Source: JALYUA01 sp038229875 (GTDB taxonomy: Bacteria > Acidobacteriota > Thermoanaerobaculia > UBA5066 > Gp7-AA6). Taken from it: 10,644 nt of DNA. The translations under genes were made by a program, and so were the position numbers. Below the pieces are notes generated by a model that was not told the origin of the DNA, made no database searches, and saw only the letters and a program-made list of their open reading frames with translations. Position 1 is the first letter of the stretch, and each line of letters starts with the position of its first letter. Positions 1 through 6,726 of this stretch are shown piece after piece. The stretch lies in the NCBI GenBank assembly GCA_038229875.1, contig JBBROA010000130.1, positions 1 to 10,644 of the forward strand, in the 5' to 3' direction.

Positions 1-457
1 GATTGTGGGGGCTCGAAACGATCACGAGCCGCGTCGCCGGCGTCAACGCGGCGGCGATCCGGTCCGGGTCGAGCCGCCAGGACTCGTCGAACCGCCGCTC
101 GAAGAACCGAACGGACGCGCCCAGCATCGCGGCCGCGGCGGCGAGCGGATCGTATCCGGGCCACTCCGCGAGGACTTCGTCTCCGGGGCGGAGCACGGCG
201 GCGCAGACTAGGAAGTTCGCGCCCGAGCAGCCTGCCGCCGTCGCGACGTGAGAGGGCGGGACGCCGGCGTGCGCGGCGATCGCTTCGAGAAGCGGCGGAT
301 ACCCGTTCGGACTCTCTCCCTGCAGGTCCACGGCTTCGCGCGCGCCCGGGAGGTCGGCGAGGGTGCAGGCGAGAAGGTTGCTCCCCGCGAGATCGATCCC
401 GGGGACCGGCCGGTTCTTCGCCCAGGCCATGTAGGCGGTCCGGGTCGCGTTCCTCAC
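1..457 (-). CDS. PLP-dependent aminotransferase class I/II, N-terminal part (runs off the left edge)
   Basis: About 152 codons of a fold-type I aminotransferase, read on the minus strand; the C-terminal part with the PLP-binding lysine lies outside the window. Visible hallmarks in order: an N-terminal TAYMAWAKNRP segment, IDLAGSNLL, NGYPPLLEAIAAHAGV (the glycine and 'L.EAIA' pattern of the family), a cofactor-phosphate loop region AAGCSGANF, then RPGDEVLAEWPGYDPL, and finally SSPHN at the edge, where the next base is the C expected to open the usual proline of SPHNPTG. Family enzymes move an amino group between an amino acid and a 2-oxo acid in the cytoplasm; the substrate cannot be told from this half. 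I prefer the GTG at 457, which overlaps the permease stop as GTGA and keeps the YMAWAK segment; an in-frame ATG at 430 is the alternative. The overlap with the permease implies co-translation and a related substrate (inference). Confidence 0.85.
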   Translation of the reverse strand, partial: MRNATRTAYMAWAKNRPVPGIDLAGSNLLACTLADLPGAREAVDLQGESPNGYPPLLEAIAAHAGVPPSHVATAAGCSGANFLVCAAVLRPGDEVLAEWPGYDPLAAAAAMLGASVRFFERRFDESWRLDPDRIAAALTPATRLVIVSSPHN

Positions 458-1770
458 GAGGTCCGCCCCGCGCGCCGGCGCGCATAGAAGAGATATACGG
501 GGATGCCCGTCGCCAGGAGAGCGACACCCACAGCCGACCGTTGCGGGCTCGAGAGCACCGCGCTGGCGACGGCGAGCACCGCGGCCGCGACGAAGAGGAT
601 CGGCAGGACGGGATAACCGGGCGTTCGAAAACGGCCGGCCGGAGGAGCGCCGCCCGCGCGGCGCCGGAGGATGAAGACCGCGGCGGCCGCGAGGCCGAAG
701 AAGATCCAGTCGGCGAACACGACGGAGTCGATCAGGCCGCCGTAGTTCCCGATCGCGACGAGAACGGACGACCAGCCGGCCTGGAGCGCGATCGCCCAGG
801 CGGGCGTCTGAAATCGCCGATGCAACCGCGAGAGAGCGGGCGGGAAGAGGCCGTCCCGCGCCATCGCATAGGAGATCCGCGTCGGGGCCAGGAAAGAAAG
901 GTCGAGAAAACCGAACGTCGAGATCGCGATCGCGGCGGCGACGAAGCGGTCGGCTCCTGAGCCCATCAGCAGGCGCACCGCTTCCGCGGCGGGAGTCGCA
1001 CTGGAGGCGAGGCCCTCCCGACCCAGTGCGCGGAGGTACACGAAGTTCACCGCCACGTAGACGAGGATGACGATGGCGGTCCCCGCGAGAAGCGCGCGGG
1101 GGAGAGTCCGCCGCGGGTCCCGGGTCTCCTCGGCGACGAGGTTGGCGCTCTGCCACCCACCGTAGGAGAACAGGATCGGCACGAGCGCACCCCCGAACGC
1201 GAAGAGCCCCGCCCGCGGAAGAACGCCGGCGGCAGGCGCTGACAGGGGTCTCGACGCAAACGCGAGCCCGCCGAAAACGAGCGTCGCGAGGGCGGCGATC
1301 TTCAGCACCACCAGCGTATTCAGGACCCGGCTGCCGGGCTTGACGCCCAGCACGTTGATCCCGGCCAGAAGCGCGATCGCGGCGATGGCGAGCGGAGCCT
1401 CCGCCGCGCCGGAACGGCCGGCGAGGCGCAGCGCATAGTGCGAAAACGTGATCGCGACGGCGGCGATGCCTCCGCCCTGGATCAGAAGAAGCGAGGCCCA
1501 CCCGAAGAGGAACCCGACGAGCGGGTGGTACGCCTCGCGCAGGTACGCGTACTCGCCGCCCGCCTGAGGCAGCGCCGCGGCGAGCTCGGCGAAGACGAAC
1601 GCTCCCGCAAGCGCGATCGCGCCGCCCGCGATCCAGGCCGCCAGCACGAGCGCGGCGGTCGGAAGTCGCTGCGCGACGACCGCCGGATTGATGAAGATAC
1701 CGCCGCCGATGATTCCCCCGACGACGATCATCGTCGCGTCGAAGGTCCCCAGGGCGCGTCGGAAAGCCAC
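454..1770 (-). CDS. APC-superfamily amino acid permease (LAT-like)
   Basis: A 438-residue integral membrane protein with about twelve hydrophobic segments, the usual APC length and layout. TM1 carries the glycine-rich unwound-helix motif GGIIGGGIFINP (residues 18-29), which binds the amino acid backbone in this superfamily. It is followed by PQAGGEYAYLREAY (68-81), the loop EETRDPRRTLPRA (214-226) and ARDGLFP (304-310), all typical of the amino acid/polyamine/organocation group and especially LAT-like exchangers and permeases. The likely role is amino acid transport across the inner membrane, by proton symport or exchange; the substrate is not deducible. The start is GTG at 1770, which places GTFDA correctly before TM1; no clear Shine-Dalgarno precedes it. 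The stop overlaps the aminotransferase start by four bases, so uptake and transamination are probably expressed together. The gene is divergent from dnaE. Confidence 0.9.
   Translation of the reverse strand: MAFRRALGTFDATMIVVGGIIGGGIFINPAVVAQRLPTAALVLAAWIAGGAIALAGAFVFAELAAALPQAGGEYAYLREAYHPLVGFLFGWASLLLIQGGGIAAVAITFSHYALRLAGRSGAAEAPLAIAAIALLAGINVLGVKPGSRVLNTLVVLKIAALATLVFGGLAFASRPLSAPAAGVLPRAGLFAFGGALVPILFSYGGWQSANLVAEETRDPRRTLPRALLAGTAIVILVYVAVNFVYLRALGREGLASSATPAAEAVRLLMGSGADRFVAAAIAISTFGFLDLSFLAPTRISYAMARDGLFPPALSRLHRRFQTPAWAIALQAGWSSVLVAIGNYGGLIDSVVFADWIFFGLAAAAVFILRRRAGGAPPAGRFRTPGYPVLPILFVAAAVLAVASAVLSSPQRSAVGVALLATGIPVYLFYARRRAGRTS
470..483. repeat. 14-bp perfect palindrome GCGCGCCGGCGCGC
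   Basis: A perfect self-complementary 14-mer inside the last codons of the permease (the arginine-rich C-terminus ARRRAG), 13 to 26 bases upstream of the aminotransferase GTG. In the minus-strand mRNA it could fold as a five-pair GC stem with a CCGG loop just ahead of the next gene's ribosome-binding region, which might affect translational coupling. In DNA this GC-rich such palindromes also arise by chance, and the encoded residues explain part of it. Confidence 0.35.
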
Positions 1771-1795
1771 GTTGGCTAAGAGTAAGCGGAGCCGG

Positions 1796-1823
1796 TAATC
1801 CGGAATCGGAAATCGGTCATCGC
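1796..1823. repeat. Short degenerate heptamer array (NAATCGG-like)
   Basis: Four consecutive 7-base units can be read: TAATCCG, GAATCGG, AAATCGG and TCATCGC. The central two match NAATCGG exactly and the outer two differ by one to three bases. The array sits between the permease start and the near-palindrome at 1831. It could be the remnant of a heptamer microsatellite or a regulator-binding array; no function is assigned. Confidence 0.4.
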
Positions 1824-1830
1824 GGAGCTG

Positions 1831-1845
1831 GAGACTGTCCCTTTT
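1831..1845. repeat. Near-palindrome GAGAC-T-GTCCC followed by five Ts
   Basis: GAGAC and GTCCC are inverted around a single T with one mismatch, and TTTTT follows directly. The stem cannot fold as a standard terminator hairpin because its loop would be one base. Similar GGGGACTGTCCC-TTTTT words occur as dispersed extragenic elements in some bacterial genomes, including REP-like elements (from memory, not searched here). No transposase lies nearby. Confidence 0.3.
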
Positions 1846-2005
1846 TCACGAATGAGGCCGCCAGGACTCGGGCGAGCGCGGAATGCTTCCGGACGGAATT
1901 CGGCTTCGCTTCGATTCGATTCCCATTCTAGTTGACCGCGGAGTACCGCGGCCATCTCGCTCCCTCTGGTCGTTCGATTCCCGGTTTCCCATCCGTGTCC
2001 CGCCG

Positions 2006-2020
2006 TACAATCGCTCCCAC
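2006..2020 (+). promoter_or_regulatory. Candidate -10 box for dnaE; probable leaderless transcript
   Basis: TACAAT at 2006-2011 matches the sigma-70 -10 consensus at five of six positions and ends nine bases before the dnaE ATG at 2021. Transcription normally starts 6 to 9 bases after the box, which would put the transcript start at or within a few bases of the ATG. The intervening CGCTCCCAC is pyrimidine-rich and has no Shine-Dalgarno sequence. No good TTGACA-like -35 is seen at 16-18 bases spacing. This geometry is known for leaderless genes in Deinococcus and actinobacteria. Confidence 0.45.
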
Positions 2021-5000
2021 ATGCCCGGCGACTTCGTTCATCTCCACCTTCACAGCCAGTATTCGCTTCTCGACGGCGCCAACCGGCTGCCGGAGCTCTG
2101 CAAGCGGGTCGGGGAGCTCGGCATGAACGCCGTCGCGGTGACGGACCACGGGAACATGTTCGGCGCGTTCGCCTTCTACCACGAGGCCATCAAGCAGGGC
2201 GTGCGGCCGATCATCGGCGTCGAGGCCTACATCGCGCCGGCCGACCGGCGCGATCGCGAGGCCCAGGCGGCGAGTGAATCCGGCGACGGGTACGCGTATC
2301 ACCTCACGATCCTGGCGGCGACACAGACGGGCTACCGCAACCTCGTTCGCCTCGTGTCCGAGGCCTACATGACGGGCTTCTACCACCGCCCGCGCATGGA
2401 CAAGGCGCTCCTCCGGCAGCACGCCGAGGGGCTGATCGGCCTGTCGGGGTGCCTGAAGGGCGAGGTCGCCGGGGCGCTCGCACGCGGCAACTACCAGTCT
2501 GCGAAGAAGGCGTTTCTCGAGTACGAGGAGATCTTCGGCAAGGGCAATTTCTACGTCGAGCTGATGGACCACGGGCTGCCGCAGCAAACGGCGATCGTCC
2601 CGGACCTTCTCCGGCTCTCGACCGAAGTCGGTGCTCCCGCGGTCGCGACGAACGACAGCCACTACCTGCGCCGCGACGACGCGTTCGCTCACGAGGTCCT
2701 CCTGTGCATCGGAATGGGGAAGACGCTCGAGGACGAGCGGCGTATGCGCTTCTACAACGACGAGTTCTACGTGAAGAACCCGGACGAGATGAAGTCGCGT
2801 TTCGCGAACTGGTCGGCGGAAGCAGTCACGAACTCGGCCGCCGTCGCGGCGCGTTGCGCGGTGACATTCGACACCGAAGGCCTCCACCTCCCGACGTTCA
2901 CGGCTCCGGCCGGTCAGACGCCCGCGGAGCACTTCGGCGAGCTCGCGCGCGAAGGCCTCGAGCGCCGGCTGCGCGAGATGGAAGCGGAAGGGCGCGGGAC
3001 CGGGATCCCGGCGGAGAAGTACCGCGACCGCCTCGCCTATGAGATCGGCGTCATCGAGAAGATGGGTTTCCCCTCCTACTTTCTGATCGTGTCGGACTTC
3101 ATCCGGTACGCGCGGGAGAACGGCATCTCGGTCGGTCCCGGGCGGGGCAGCGCCGCGGGCTCGATCGTCTCCTGGGCGCTGCGGATCACCGAGATTGACC
3201 CGCTCAAGTACGATTTGCTCTTCGAGCGCTTCTTAAACCCGGAGCGGATCTCGATGCCCGACATCGACATCGACTTCTGCCAGGCGCGGCGGGGAGAGGT
3301 CATCGAGTACGTCACGAAGAAGTACGGGCGGGAGAACGTCGCCCAGATCGTGACCTTCTCGCAGCTGAAGCCGAAGCTGGCGGTTCGGGACGTCGCCCGG
3401 GTGCTTTCCCTGCCGGTCGCTCTCGGGGATCGGATCGCCAAGCTGATCCCCGACGGACCCGACGTGAGCTTCGACCGCGCCCTGAAGGAGTCCGCCGGCT
3501 TGAAGGAGCTGATCGCGTCGGACGAATCCGTCGCCCGTGTGGTCCAGATTGCCGGCCGCCTCGAAGGCCTTTCCCGCCACGCCGGCATGCACGCGGCCGG
3601 CGTCGTCATCGCGCCGAAGCCCATCACCGAGTACCTCCCGCTCTACCGGACGAACAAGGACGAAATCACGACCCAGTTCGACATGAACGCGGTCGAGAAG
3701 ATGGGCCTCTTGAAGATCGATTTCCTGGGACTCATCACGCTCGACATCATCGACGCGGCGGTCGGCGCCATCAAAGAGCGGGAGGGAGTCGCCCCGGACC
3801 TCGACCGGCTGGCGCTCGACGATGAGAAGACCTACGAGCTGTTCCGGTCGGGCAAGACGGCGTGCGTCTTCCAGTTCGACTCCTCCGGTATGCGCGATCT
3901 GCTGCGCCGCGCCAAACCCCGGGTGTTTGCCGACCTCGCCGCGTTGAACGCGCTGTACCGGCCCGGGGCGCTCGACGCGGGAACGGTCGAGGAGTACGTG
4001 CGCCGGCGCAACGGAACGAGCAAGGTGACTTCCCCTCTGCCCGAGATCGCGGACGTGCTCGCCGAGACTCTGGGCATCCTCGTCTACCAGGAACAGGTCA
4101 TGCGGATCGCGGCGATCGTCGCGGGCTATTCGCTGGCGGAGGCGGACCTTCTCCGGAAGGCGATCGGCAAAAAGAAAGTCGAGATCATGGCGGCGGAAGG
4201 GGAGAAGTTTCTCTCGCGCGCTGCGGAGCACGGGACGCCGAAGAAAAAGGCGAAGGAGCTCTGGTCGCTGATCGAGCCCTTCGCCCGATACGGCTTCAAC
4301 AAGTCGCACGCGGTGGCCTATGCGCTGGTCGCGTACAAGACGGCCTACCTGAAGGCGCACTTTCCGGTGGACTTTCTCGCCGCGACTCTATCCGCCGAGA
4401 TCGGGAACACCGACGGCATCGTCAAGGTCATCGGGGACTGCGTCGAAATGGGGATCGCGGTCCTCCCGCCGGACATCAACGAATCGCGCAAGGCGTTCGC
4501 GGGCGTCCCCGGAGGGATCCGGTTCGGGCTCGCCGCCGTCAAGGGAGTGGGAGAGGCGGCGGCGCAGGCGATTCTCGAGGAGCGTCAAAAGGGAAACTTC
4601 ACGTCGTTCACGGAATTTGCGTTGCGGCTCGACTCACGCCTCGTCAACAAGCGGACGCTCGACGCACTGATCGCCGCCGGGGCATTTGATTCTCTCGGGA
4701 AGAACCGGGCCACTCTCGCGGCGGCGTCCGAGCGCGTCGTCGCGCAGGCGGCGCGCCAGCGGGACGATCAGGAGCAGGGCCAGTCCAGCCTGTTCGGCGG
4801 ACCGGCCGAAGGCGGGGGCCCTCCCGCCGACGACTTCCCGGAGCTTCCCGAGTGGTCCCTCGAGGATCGCTTGAAAGGGGAGAAGGAAATCCTCGGGTTT
4901 TACGTGACCGGCCATCCGCTCGCGAAGTACGCCGACGCCATCGAGCGGTTTGCCGACGTGCGGATCGCCGATCTCGCCGGCCGCGTCGACCAGAGCGTTC

Positions 5001-5506
5001 GCATCGGCGGCGTCCTGACGAACATGAAGAAGCAGAAGATCAAGAAGGGCGCGAACGAAGGCAAGACGATGCTGAAGGCTTGTCTCGAGGACACGACCGG
5101 CAGCATTCCGATCTGCATCTTCGCCAGCCAGTACGAGAAGGACGGCCATTGGCTCCAGCCCGACCTTCCCGTTCTCGTCACCGGCACCGTGCGCGAGTCC
5201 GGCGCGGCGTTCGAGATGACGGTGCGGGAGATCGTGCGACTCGAGGGCATCCACGAGCGCCGCGCGCGGGAAATGATGATCCGTGTCAACCTCGCCTTCG
5301 CGGACGAGAAGGTTCTCGCCCGGCTGAAGGACAGCCTGAGGTCCCATCCCGGGACGACTCCCGTTTCGATCCGCCTTTTCCGACCGGGCGAGTTCGAAGC
5401 GACCCTTCGCACCGCGGACTCCATGCGCATCGCCGCTTCCTCCGGCCTGACGAGCGAGATCCGGGCGCTCGCCGGCGAGGATTCGGTCGAATACCTCTTC
5501 GAGTGA
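2021..5506 (+). CDS. dnaE: DNA polymerase III subunit alpha (DnaE1-type)
   Basis: Replicative polymerase of the chromosome, 1161 residues, essentially the same length as E. coli DnaE. The N-terminal PHP domain (about 1-280) starts canonically with FVHLHLHSQYSLLDG and retains TDHGN (41-45), E68, H94, C144 and NDSH (211-214). The polymerase core carries the catalytic aspartates in MPDIDIDF (D414, D416) and KIDFLGL (D567), then YRPGALDAG, YQEQVMRIA, LLRKAIGKKK and FNKSHAVAYALVAY. Tandem helix-hairpin-helix follows, then a clamp-binding pentapeptide QSSLF (921-925), an OB fold from about 990 with a lysine-rich loop, and a short C-terminal domain. I chose the ATG at 2021, not the longer frame from 1883, because the family begins here and a -10 box lies just upstream. 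The stop overlaps the next ATG (TGATG). The proofreading subunit and PolC are not in the window. Confidence 0.98.
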   Translation: MPGDFVHLHLHSQYSLLDGANRLPELCKRVGELGMNAVAVTDHGNMFGAFAFYHEAIKQGVRPIIGVEAYIAPADRRDREAQAASESGDGYAYHLTILAATQTGYRNLVRLVSEAYMTGFYHRPRMDKALLRQHAEGLIGLSGCLKGEVAGALARGNYQSAKKAFLEYEEIFGKGNFYVELMDHGLPQQTAIVPDLLRLSTEVGAPAVATNDSHYLRRDDAFAHEVLLCIGMGKTLEDERRMRFYNDEFYVKNPDEMKSRFANWSAEAVTNSAAVAARCAVTFDTEGLHLPTFTAPAGQTPAEHFGELAREGLERRLREMEAEGRGTGIPAEKYRDRLAYEIGVIEKMGFPSYFLIVSDFIRYARENGISVGPGRGSAAGSIVSWALRITEIDPLKYDLLFERFLNPERISMPDIDIDFCQARRGEVIEYVTKKYGRENVAQIVTFSQLKPKLAVRDVARVLSLPVALGDRIAKLIPDGPDVSFDRALKESAGLKELIASDESVARVVQIAGRLEGLSRHAGMHAAGVVIAPKPITEYLPLYRTNKDEITTQFDMNAVEKMGLLKIDFLGLITLDIIDAAVGAIKEREGVAPDLDRLALDDEKTYELFRSGKTACVFQFDSSGMRDLLRRAKPRVFADLAALNALYRPGALDAGTVEEYVRRRNGTSKVTSPLPEIADVLAETLGILVYQEQVMRIAAIVAGYSLAEADLLRKAIGKKKVEIMAAEGEKFLSRAAEHGTPKKKAKELWSLIEPFARYGFNKSHAVAYALVAYKTAYLKAHFPVDFLAATLSAEIGNTDGIVKVIGDCVEMGIAVLPPDINESRKAFAGVPGGIRFGLAAVKGVGEAAAQAILEERQKGNFTSFTEFALRLDSRLVNKRTLDALIAAGAFDSLGKNRATLAAASERVVAQAARQRDDQEQGQSSLFGGPAEGGGPPADDFPELPEWSLEDRLKGEKEILGFYVTGHPLAKYADAIERFADVRIADLAGRVDQSVRIGGVLTNMKKQKIKKGANEGKTMLKACLEDTTGSIPICIFASQYEKDGHWLQPDLPVLVTGTVRESGAAFEMTVREIVRLEGIHERRAREMMIRVNLAFADEKVLARLKDSLRSHPGTTPVSIRLFRPGEFEATLRTADSMRIAASSGLTSEIRALAGEDSVEYLFE

Positions 5507-6726
5507 TGCCCGGCCGGCCCGCGGCCCGGCTCTCGCGCGCGCTGACGGCCGTCCTGCGCCCCGTCACCGAGGCGGCGGAGGGGGAGCGTCTCGCGGTCGT
5601 GGGAGGCGTCGTGCGGGACCGGATCCTCCGCCTCCCGCTCGCCAACCGCGACGTCGATGTGATCGTGGAAGGCGACGCGAAAATGCTTGCCCGCCGCGCC
5701 GCAAAATCGGGCGCCTGCACGGTCAGGGTCCACGAGCGTTTCGACACCGCCACGCTTCTGACGCCGGAGGGGTGGAGCATCGACCTCGCCCGCGCCCGCC
5801 GGGAGATTTATCGCCGTCCGGGGGCGCTTCCCGAGGTTTCGCCGGCGACCCTCGAAGAGGACCTCGGCAGGCGCGACTTCACCATCAACGCGATGGCGAT
5901 CGAGCTCGAAGATGGACGCGGCGGAAGGCTTCACGATCCGTTCGGCGGCGCCGCGGACCTCGACGGCCGCCTTCTGCGCGTGCTCCACGACCGCTCGTTC
6001 GAAGACGATCCAACGCGTGTCCTGAGGGCCGTTCGATACGCCGCGCGCCTGAACCTGCGTCTCGAGACGCGGACTCGCCGTTTGCTCGACGCGGCCGTGT
6101 CCGGCGGCGCCCTGGCGACGGTGTCGGCCGACCGCCTCCGGCGCGAGCTCGCGCGGACGCTTTCGGAGCGCCGCTTTGCCGAGGCGATCCGTCTCTTCGA
6201 CTCGCTCGGCATCGGCAGGGCCCTCCATCCCGGATGGCGATTGACCCCTGCGCTGCGGGCGGCGCTCCTGCGCGCGGAACGCCTCGCGCGGGCGCGCCCG
6301 GAAGAGCCGACGTGGCTGCTGCCGCTCTTAGTCTGGGCGGGAGAGCTTCCCGAGCCGGCGTGCCGCGAGCTGGCCCTGCGCCTCGGGCTGCCCGCTTCCG
6401 CGCGGCACGAGCTCGAGACGTGGCCGGCGACCCGCCACGATGGGCTCGCGGCCTCCGGCCGGGCCACGCCGCTTTCGTCCGACGAGCGCCTCGCCGCGGC
6501 GGCTCTCCTCCCGGCGACCGGAGAGGGGAGGCAGCGGAAGCGGCGTCTCCTCGCCCCCGTCGCGCTGTCGATACGCGGCGCCGACCTGCTTCGCGCGGGG
6601 ATTAGTCCCGGCCCGCGAGTGGGGCGCGCGCTCGCCGAGACCCGGGAAGCCCTCGGCAGGGGGACTATCGCTCCGGACGAGGAGCTCGAGTTCGCTCTCG
6701 AGGCCGCGCGGCGAGGCGGAGAATGA
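5506..6726 (+). CDS. CCA tRNA nucleotidyltransferase / poly(A) polymerase family protein (class II)
   Basis: A 406-residue class II nucleotidyltransferase that adds C and/or A residues to tRNA 3' ends, or A tails to RNA. The head domain has VVGGVVRDRIL (residues 31-41), the metal-binding pair D49/D51 in NRDVDVIVEGD, a third acidic residue in SIDLARARRE (D93), then LEEDLGRRDFTINAMAIE (116-133), DPFGGAADLDGRLLRVLH and the nucleotide-selecting element DDPTR (167-171) within RVLRAVRYAARL. VSADRLRRELARTL lies in the neck. There is no C-terminal HD phosphohydrolase domain of the E. coli kind and no CBS or DHH domain. The start ATG shares one base with the dnaE stop, and the stop overlaps the next gene by ATGA, so it belongs to the dnaE operon. 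CCA-adding, CC-adding, A-adding and poly(A) activities cannot be separated by eye, so I leave the symbol blank; cca is the obvious candidate. Confidence 0.88.
   Translation: MPGRPAARLSRALTAVLRPVTEAAEGERLAVVGGVVRDRILRLPLANRDVDVIVEGDAKMLARRAAKSGACTVRVHERFDTATLLTPEGWSIDLARARREIYRRPGALPEVSPATLEEDLGRRDFTINAMAIELEDGRGGRLHDPFGGAADLDGRLLRVLHDRSFEDDPTRVLRAVRYAARLNLRLETRTRRLLDAAVSGGALATVSADRLRRELARTLSERRFAEAIRLFDSLGIGRALHPGWRLTPALRAALLRAERLARARPEEPTWLLPLLVWAGELPEPACRELALRLGLPASARHELETWPATRHDGLAASGRATPLSSDERLAAAALLPATGEGRQRKRRLLAPVALSIRGADLLRAGISPGPRVGRALAETREALGRGTIAPDEELEFALEAARRGGE

Larger units (their letters stand above)
1771..2020. other. Divergent intergenic region between the permease and dnaE
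   Basis: These 250 bases separate two divergently transcribed genes and must hold both promoters. They contain a short degenerate heptamer array (1796-1823), a near-palindrome followed by five Ts (1831-1845), two copies of TCGATTCCC (1916-1924 and 1971-1979), and a TACAAT box close to dnaE. An open reading frame continues upstream of the dnaE ATG to about 1883, but its 46 extra residues have no counterpart in the DnaE family and the stretch looks non-coding. On the permease side TACTCT lies 8 bases before the GTG, but no -35 element is visible. Confidence 0.6.

Noticed and set aside
3..251. Plus-strand small open frames opposite the aminotransferase
   Set aside because: The minus strand encodes a clear aminotransferase through the same bases; these frames are Ser/Arg/Ala-rich shadows.
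1831..1845. Rho-independent terminator in the divergent region
   Set aside because: The inverted halves leave a one-base loop, so no stable hairpin can form, and both flanking genes point away from it.
1883..2020. N-terminal extension of DnaE by 46 residues
   Set aside because: The extension has no family counterpart, lacks a ribosome site, and covers the TACAAT box; the canonical DnaE start is at 2021.
1928..2932. Long minus-strand open frame (334 codons) opposite dnaE
   Set aside because: It lies antisense to the conserved PHP domain, has a low-complexity Arg/Val/Leu-rich translation and no recognisable motif. High GC removes stop codons from shadow frames.
4900..6228. Minus-strand open frame (442 codons) across the dnaE end and the nucleotidyltransferase
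   Set aside because: It spans two well-supported plus-strand genes, its translation is Arg-rich and family-free, and it has no start signal.
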